Source: Lumnitzera littorea | Taxonomy: Eukaryota; Streptophyta; Magnoliopsida; Myrtales; Combretaceae | Direction: 5' to 3' | Length of the DNA stretch: 64,000 nucleotides | NCBI GenBank assembly: GCA_024138015.1 | Contig: JAMXBB010000001.1 | Coordinates: forward strand, 134,844,496-134,908,495 | Part shown: positions 57,941 through 64,000 of the stretch, piece after piece | Position numbering within the stretch: the stretch's first letter is position 1 | Layout: every line of letters begins with the position of its first letter | Notes under the pieces: model-generated | Database searches by the model: none | Told to the model about the DNA's origin: nothing | What the model saw: the letters and a program-made list of their open reading frames with translations, nothing else | Translations under genes and position numbers: made by a program

Positions 57941-58143
57941 CTATGTACCTCCATCAAAATGTCTGAGATTGGACAATTGACAGGTATGTGAGATGAGTAT
58001 GTTGGGATCCTTGGTCTCTTCTTCTTAGCGTCTGAACTGTAGTCATTGTTCGTGCCAAGTCTATCCTTCGCACTTTTATACTTATCATTCTTTTCGTCTC
58101 CTCTACTTTGATTAGCCTCTCATCGTACCTTTATGTTGTCTTC

Positions 58144-59080
58144 CTATTGGATGTATGAGGTGACTTTAGCCTTGAACTCAGCAAAAGTTTTTGGCTTGTT
58201 CCTTATGAGAGACCTAAAAAAGTCTCCATGAGGCTTGATTCCATCGATTACGGCATTGAGGGCTACACTCATATCCGGTTTTGGGATTTGGACCATCTTG
58301 GCGATAAATCTGGCCAAGTAATCCCTAATTGACTCAACAGAATTTTGTTTGATGGTGTTAAGGATTGAAGAGTCCTTAACAGGAAGTTTGCTAACAAGGA
58401 AGTGTTGAAGGAACACTTTTGTTAATTCATTGAAACATGAAATGGTATTTAGTTTCAAATGTTTAAACCATGTACTGGCTGCATTCTTCAAATTTGAGGG
58501 AAAGGCTTGATAGGCTACTACGTTGTTCAAACCATGCAACTTAGCCAGTATACGGTAATACTATAAGTGGTCTTTAAGGTCCTTCATCCCATTATATGTT
58601 TCAAACTAAGGCAATTCAATGTGTTGAGGTATCACTTCTTCCAAAATCTTTAAAACGAAAGGACTTTTCTTGATTTGGAATTGCTTGGTTGCTGCAAAAG
58701 GGGTGTTGACATGTGAGTGCCCTGCCTGATGCACGTGTTGCAGTTGCTTGCCTTTATTAAATCTTCTTGAAAGCAGGAGCTGAGGGTCTTACTATAACCT
58801 TAGCTTGCTTTTTTGGCAATTCATGTGAATAAATGAAATCATCAGTACTATCGCCATAATGATCGCCATGCTCTTTGTCCTAATTCGGATGAATACTTTT
58901 ATGAAGAAGGTCAAAGATTTTTTTATGTTTTTTATTGAACTTGAAATTTTCTTTAGCTAAATTGAGACAAAGTTACTCAAGTCAAGCCAATTGTTGCTCA
59001 TCAGCATGCTAACTCCCCCTTTTAGGGTGTTAAGAGGAAGTACTAGCACCTGTACTTCTAATCATCTTAGTTCTAGCCAT
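58144..59080 (-). pseudogene. gag of the Tat/Retand-like element
   Basis: The minus-strand ATG at 59,080 begins MARTKMIRSTGAST, as in related gag proteins, then stops. The 131-residue frame 58,539-58,144 is the gag core: YQAFPSNLKNAASTWFKHL, CFNELTKVFLQHFLVSK, NSVESIRDYLARFIAKMVQI and GDFFRSLIRNKPKTFAEFKAK. The region between is in broken frames. Confidence 0.88.
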
Positions 59081-59096
59081 GTGGTCGTATTTAGAG

Positions 59097-59115
59097 AAAA
59101 AGAGACGGCATCAAA
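59097..59115 (-). other. primer-binding site of the Tat/Retand-like element
   Basis: The minus strand reads TTTGATGCCGTCTCT, a mutated form of the TTTGGCGCCGTCTGT site common in Tat elements, directly after the 5' LTR. Confidence 0.7.
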
Positions 59116-59551
59116 TGTTGTTGGTGAATTTTGGGATGAGGAAAAATCCTACAAAAGAGAATGAAAAGCTTAGTACAAGGGTTAGTTCGGTGTGGCTACT
59201 TCGATGCTTAAGTTAGTAAAGTGACTTAGTATAATAAGTATGTGAATAAGAAGTGTCTTATAGATGGTTGTAATGTTCAAGGCAGTTGTCAGGATAACTA
59301 TTAAGACACATGGAAGCTTCATGACTTAACATCTCTCTTAATATATAGGGATAATAAGCGGTTATGTAATATAATCGTGCTTATAATAACTGTTTGTACC
59401 ATATACTCGTATTCAAATCAGGAACGGGCTTATTCTACTTAGCATAAATGCCACTTGTTATCTATCCAGTAAAATTCCAAGAGAGTTGACTACCCGGCAT
59501 ATCAGCGGCTAAATGGATGAGTGTCAAATAAGCGAAAACCGATTATCAACA
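59116..59551 (-). repeat. 5' LTR of the Tat/Retand-like element
   Basis: Partner of 49,731-50,197. About 30 bp shorter because of a deletion near 59,255. Confidence 0.92.
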
Positions 59552-61382
59552 ATAACCAATTAGCTACTGGTTCAATGATAAAAACCAATTTTATAAAACT
59601 GCATTAAAACTAGAGATCTAGATTCAAGGATTGAGATTTTTAAACCGTTATGGATACCATTAACTTACTAATTTTAATCTTAATCTCAAAAATCACCCTT
59701 CAATTCTATAAAATATAACTCAATTATTGGTTGATCGAATTGGATAAGTTGAGTAATTTAAACTAAAAAGGAAAAATAGGGTTTTTTTTTTTACTGTCAC
59801 TCCGAAGGTATCTACGAATCCGCTATTCGGGATCAGACGTATGTAGTTCTTTTTTTGTAAAACTTTAATGGGTTGGATTTGTTTTAATTTGAAAATATGG
59901 CAGATTTATGTTTCCAATCCAATTTGGTTTATTTAATGAAATTTCTAAAAAAAAAAAGGTCTTAAATTGGAAATTTTATTTTTTGAAAAGTTCTAAAGGG
60001 CCCTAATTTTGAAAAATGTCCATTTATTTTATTTATTAAAAAACAATTTTTTTAGGTGGTAAAACTTTATCCATTCAATTATTTACTAATTATTTATTTA
60101 TATATTTCTAAAAAAAGGGCTATTCTTTTTCCTTTTTTTTTTCTAGTTTTCTTCTCTCTTTTCTTTTCTTTATTTTCTTTTCCCTTTCTTTTTTATTATT
60201 ATTACACTTGCATGGAAAACAAAAACAAGAAAAAAAAAAGAACAAAAAATTAAACAAATAAATGAAAAAAAGATTATGCAGATCAGGTCAACTCGATCAA
60301 CTTAGGTTGGCTCATGATCGACTCGGTCGGCTTTAGTCAACTCGTGGTTGGCTTGGATTGACCTAGGGAGTTAGATTGGAGTGTCTTACTTAAGGTTTTT
60401 AGGCATAAGGAATCCGATGGTAGTGGTGGTGGTTTCCACTGAAAATCGCCATAAAGGAGGCTATCATAGAGAGAGAGAGAGGAACCGTGCGAGAGAGAGA
60501 AAGTATAGTATGTGTATGTATTTGTGTTTCTTAGAGTGATTCTTATGCTTGTGTTATGTTGAAAGTGAGGAACAAAGGCCTATTTATACTGTAAGCACAA
60601 AGCCTAAGCTAGGAAAGTTGGGAAATTTGAATTAATTTTTTGGAATCCATTAAAGGGTTTTGATAAAAAAATTGAATTTTTTTTCCCTTTTTGAGCTCAA
60701 TTTTAATTGCATTTTCGGTTGAATTTAGACTAGTTTTGGGATGAATTCAATAATATGCTCTGCGTATTACATGATTTCACCATTAAATTGGTGAAATCAT
60801 ATAATAAAGTGGTCAAAAAATGACCTAAAGTAGCTTGACCAAAGAGGTAAAGAAGCTGGGAATCTGCAAAAAAAAATAGGGAAGAAGAAGAATGGGAGGC
60901 ATAGGTCATGTAGGGTGTACTTGCCACGTGCCCCCATGTACACGTGCATTACATGAGTGCAAAAGAAACCACCCGTTGCATGTATAGGGCCTTGGGCCCT
61001 GTTCGTCAATTGCAAATGGACCAGGTTTTAAACCCTGGTCAAATCCCCTTCTCCCGTTGTTTTTTTTAAATGTTTATTTACTTAAATAAAAATAACCAAC
61101 TAAAATAAATAAATGAATAAAAGTAAGAATCTTAACACTCCTTTAAAAACCTTTTACTTTTTTTTATTATCTTAAAATTTCTTCTTTTTATAGTTTTTCT
61201 AAATTTTATATTTTATATTTTTTGTGTGATTTTTCTAAATTTTATTTTATTTTTTCATTCCCTTGTATTTTTATAAATTTCATTTTTTAAAATTTTTTTT
61301 AATGTTTTTCCTAATCTAGAACCTCTTATCCTATTGAAATGAAATAAAATAAAATAAAGGAGATAAAAATTAGGTATCTTCA
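59552..61382 (-). mobile_element. Ogre-like 5' LTR, main piece
   Basis: Continuation of 49,549-49,730. The minus-strand start is TGAAGATACCTAATTTTT at 61,382, similar to known Ogre LTR starts (TGTAGACACCTAATTTTT type). A minus-strand TATA-like box (agtataaatagg, about 60,582-60,593) fits an LTR promoter. Contains gagaga runs (60,471-60,500) and a short degenerate ggtcaactcg repeat (60,285-60,350). No genes. Total LTR length is about 2.0 kb. Confidence 0.6.
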
Positions 61383-61615
61383 TAGACTATATAAAATAAC
61401 TATATTTTTTAACAGCAGCATGTCATCGTTGTCCAAGGTCACCTACGCGTAATGCCATCGTTCGATTTGCTATCAATCAGAATTATAAACTCAAACGGTG
61501 AGGCGGTGCCGCTAACCAAATCTGGCTTTTCCGAACCAAAATCCACTTCATACAATAGGAACTTGCTCCAATGCTAAACGGTATCACTTCATATAGAATA
61601 ACTATATTGTTCTAT
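61383..61615. other. short unexplained segment between LTR and kinase fragment
   Basis: It is bracketed by two similar phrases, tatataaaataactatatt (61,388) and catatagaataactatatt (61,591). The enclosed about 180 bp is richer in GC than its surroundings. No coding signature recognised. Confidence 0.4.
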
Positions 61616-61930
61616 ACTTCGAAGCTGGATGTTTATAGTTATGGGATAGTGCTGTTGAAGGTGGTGACTAGGAAGAGCCCGACAGGTGGTGGCGGTGGAG
61701 CAACTGAATGGAAGCAAATGATTTCTTAGGTTAGAGAGGAGAAGAATGGCCAGGAGACTGAAATGGCATCATGGTTGAGAGAAGTAGTTGATCCATCAAG
61801 AGGAGGCGACTTTGACATGAAAAAGGTTGAGGTTCTAATTGTAGTGGCTATTCAATGCGTTGAAGATGACGGAGATCTGAGGCCTACCATGAGCCAAATA
61901 CTACAGATGCTTTCGTCATGTAGATGGTGA
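61616..61930 (+). pseudogene. G-type lectin S-receptor-like kinase, C-terminal fragment 2 (pseudogene)
   Basis: The plus-strand frame reads TSKLDVYSYGIVLLKVVTRKSP, a short Gly-rich insert, then one stop (61,712, normally Trp). It continues VREEKNGQETEMASWLREVVDP, DFDMKKVEVLIVVAIQCVEDD and LRPTMSQILQML, ending in a stop at 61,928. This is subdomains IX-XI, nearly collinear with 4627-4950. Apart from the single stop the frame is intact. Everything upstream of subdomain IX is missing, replaced by the unexplained segment and the Ogre-like LTR. Confidence 0.88.
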
Positions 61931-62040
61931 TGAGTTGCAAAACTAGGAATTACTTATCTAGATATTTACTTGGTATGGATGTTATTTTGCTTAATGCCCT
62001 AGAAAATTTGCATATGAAGCTCACGTATTAGCATGCTAAG
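61931..62040 (+). other. 3' untranslated remnant of kinase fragment 2
   Basis: Matches the 3' flank of the kinase fragment at 4500-4626 (ttagcatgctaag and neighbouring text). Confidence 0.6.
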
Positions 62041-62289
62041 GTTTACAGGATAAATTTGTTTGCTGATACTAATATAAGGATGAATAAGAAATTGAATGCT
62101 TTGTCACCCAAAAGCCAAGAGATAACTGGCAACTACCTATAGCAGGCTGCACAACTTAGCTCTCACCAAGTGGTTGTTGAACATTCCTAATCTTAGAGTG
62201 ATTAGAATGACCACATAAGACGAAATGGATCACTATCTGCTTTAAAAAATGGGGTTTGACCCTTTGATGCACATGAGTCAATTCATATT

Positions 62290-62450
62290 ATGTCATTATA
62301 TCCATATCAGTAAATAAATATAATAAAGTTAATTCAAGTAGTAAAAATAATAAAAAAATTCAATTAGATAACAAATCAATATTTTTAAAGCACGAGAGTC
62401 AATTGTATATTTTAGCAAAGTTTAGATATCATTTTGTGATATTAATCATA
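62290..62450. mobile_element. partial MITE, same family as 16,235-16,735
   Basis: Collinear with 16,590-16,735: agttaattcaa(g/a)tag, aaaaacttcaatt-like text, aacaaat(c/t)aat and gatatcatttt(g)tga. Only the right half is present. Confidence 0.65.
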
Positions 62451-63556
62451 TTTAAAAGTTATTTGTGTAAATTACCCTTAAATTGTTAATAATCACATTT
62501 TCCTCATTGGTGCTAGTATTATCATGAGAAGACAGTCATACTTTGCCTACAGAAGTTCACCCAGTTGATTTGAGACAAAGCACATGAAGTGCATATATTA
62601 AAGTTTCATTCTTTTATAAATTAGTTTGTATACTTTACGAAACGGCTGACCAAATATCTCTGTTAAATATTAAATTATAAAAAATAAAATTTAAATACTG
62701 AATTATCCAAAACATAAAATATAGGCATTTGATGTGCCATGTCCCACATTTGATTTTTAGTAATCTCGCGTGGGAATCTGTTGATTCATATTACTATTAT
62801 CACTTTCATTCTTTTCCTATTTCTCCAGGAACACGGCAATGCCGGTCTCAACCCCTTCGTAAATGCAAGGAAATTTCAGTGGTGATAAAGGCTGGACTCA
62901 ACCCCACGGAAAGTGATGAATACAGAAATCGAATGGTCCATGCCACCGTGTGCTAAACCCAAAATGCTTCAATGCGAATGTGATGGTGTGCATATGTTAC
63001 GGACCTCTCGAAGTGGGCCATACTTAGGAGGTTCCTAAGGNTGAGGTCAGGAGCGCTAAGTGCCGCACGGGGTCGAGCGACGGAATCCGCCCGTGACACA
63101 TACATAAACTAAAATTTCATAAACCGCAGTTTTCTGTTGACTTATGGTATATCTCCTTACTCAAATAGATAAATATAGACGAGTGATATATTCTTATCCA
63201 TTCATATTCATCAATAATCATAATCTCAAGTAGTGCATAAGTACTATTCAATTTTTTCCTTTGGATAATTGAAAACGAAACCTCTAAAGTTTTTTTTTTT
63301 TTTTTTTTTCTAAAATAGTTTTAGAGGATCCATTTTTTAGATAATTTCATACCAATTTACTTAATCACTTGCATAATTAACCTTTTTTTATAAATTTTCT
63401 ACGGAAATTTTGAAATAAATTTTAATTTCCTTTTCCTTCTTATCGTTTTCAATAAATTGCACAACAATTTTCTTGTACCATGCTTGGACCATCTTGAACC
63501 AATTTTTTAAAAGCATTTTGTGCATTAACTCTCCTTCTATTTTATTCCAAAATTTT
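62451..63556. other. intergenic sequence with a small GC-rich block
   Basis: No gene recognised. The plus-strand frame at 62,729-62,956 is 75 residues with no family signature. 62,990-63,105 is unusually GC-rich for this window (ggtcgagcgacgg, cgcccgtgac) and contains one ambiguous base at 63,042. 63,290-63,310 is a T-run. Confidence 0.4.
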
Positions 63557-64000
63557 NNNNNNNNNNNNNNNNNNNNNNNNNNNNNNNNNNNNNNNNNNNN
63601 NNNNNNNNNNNNNNNNNNNNNNNNNNNNNNNNNNNNNNNNNNNNNNNNNNNNNNNNNNNNNNNNNNNNNNNNNNNNNNNNNNNNNNNNNNNNNNNNNNNN
63701 NNNNNNNNNNNNNNNNNNNNNNNNNNNNNNNNNNNNNNNNNNNNNNNNNNNNNNNNNNNNNNNNNNNNNNNNNNNNNNNNNNNNNNNNNNNNNNNNNNNN
63801 NNNNNNNNNNNNNNNNNNNNNNNNNNNNNNNNNNNNNNNNNNNNNNNNNNNNNNNNNNNNNNNNNNNNNNNNNNNNNNNNNNNNNNNNNNNNNNNNNNNN
63901 NNNNNNNNNNNNNNNNNNNNNNNNNNNNNNNNNNNNNNNNNNNNNNNNNNNNNNNNNNNNNNNNNNNNNNNNNNNNNNNNNNNNNNNNNNNNNNNNNNNN
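63557..64000. other. assembly gap (N to window end)
   Basis: At least 444 N; its full length is not visible in this window. Confidence 0.99.

Larger units (their letters stand above)
49731..59551 (-). mobile_element. Ty3/gypsy retrotransposon, Tat/Retand-like (9.8 kb), nested in the Ogre-like LTR
   Basis: LTRs 49,731-50,197 and 59,116-59,551 begin TGTTGTTGGTGAATTTT and end ATCAACA. Flanks ATAAT (49,726-49,730) and ATAAC (59,552-59,556) match at 4 of 5 as a target duplication. The minus strand holds the primer-binding site, gag, zinc knuckle, protease, RT, RNase H and integrase. The plus strand between integrase and the 3' LTR holds an accessory ORF. This layout, with an antisense ORF downstream of pol, is known in Grande/Retand-type Tat elements. 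Decayed. Confidence 0.9.

Noticed and set aside
60056..60253. 65-residue plus-strand frame
   Set aside because: Low-complexity F/L/K translation of a T-rich tract inside the Ogre-like LTR.
61616..61930. This fragment as the missing C-terminal half of the 25-27 kb kinase
   Set aside because: It starts later in the domain, and its left neighbour is a different sequence without a matching break. The 4.6-5.0 kb fragment fits the break exactly.
62729..62956. Possible small gene or exon
   Set aside because: 75-residue frame with no recognised domain; kept only as unannotated intergenic sequence.

Overview
This is a 64 kb piece of a plant nuclear genome, most likely a dicot. The base composition is AT-rich. 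Almost all recognisable coding sequence comes from plant LTR retrotransposons of the Ty1/copia and Ty3/gypsy (Tat/Ogre and chromovirus-like) groups. The only host gene family is a G-type lectin S-receptor-like kinase, a plant-specific family. I cannot name the species. No complete, evidently functional host gene is visible, and nearly every reading frame carries stops or frameshifts. Two runs of N (7055-7554, and 63557 to the end) are assembly gaps.

Layout, left to right. 1-2.9 kb: tail of a plus-strand Tat-type gypsy element (integrase end, a minisatellite, then an antisense coiled-coil ORF). 4.5-5.0 kb: the C-terminal half of a receptor kinase on the minus strand, cut by a gypsy LTR (5.02-5.66 kb) that is followed by a primer-binding site and a gag remnant. 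6.33-7.05 kb: another gypsy LTR running into the first gap. 7.55-10.26 kb: two stacked LTR fragments with a 1,035-bp non-autonomous hAT element inserted. 10.55 kb: a short tRNA-derived SINE. 11.1-16.1 kb and 16.8-21.7 kb: two decayed minus-strand copia elements, both with LTR pairs, separated by a long-TIR MITE. 21.7-25.2 kb: non-coding. 25.25-27.27 kb: the N-terminal part of a lectin receptor kinase pseudogene (plus strand), cut in the kinase activation region by a second copy of the LTR seen at 5.0-5.7 kb.

27.3-61.4 kb is a nested stack of gypsy elements. A minus-strand Ogre-like element runs from its 5' LTR (61.4-59.6 and 49.7-49.5 kb) through ORF1 to gag, and then turns into tandem repeats where protease and reverse transcriptase are expected. 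Its ORF1 is interrupted by a solo LTR (38,179-48,173) flanked by a 5-bp duplication, TTGAT. That solo LTR is itself interrupted by a 6.2-kb chromovirus-like element (41,273-47,482). The Ogre-like 5' LTR is interrupted by a 9.8-kb Tat/Retand-like element (49,731-59,551) that carries an antisense, apparently intron-containing ORF. A related long LTR (28,839-32,406) lies further left. 61.6-61.9 kb: a second C-terminal kinase fragment. 62.3 kb: a partial copy of the MITE.

The most interesting reading is that the kinase N-half at 25.3-27.3 kb and the C-half at 4.6-5.0 kb look like the two sides of one ancestral gene. The flanking retrotransposon ends are the correct 3' and 5' ends of the same element family. 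The bases at the breaks match as a 5-bp target duplication (GGAGT and GGGGT), and the kinase reading frame would continue across them. The halves now lie about 22 kb apart in opposite orientation, which implies an inversion or a scaffold misjoin. All alignments were made by eye, so boundaries are approximate unless terminal motifs are quoted.
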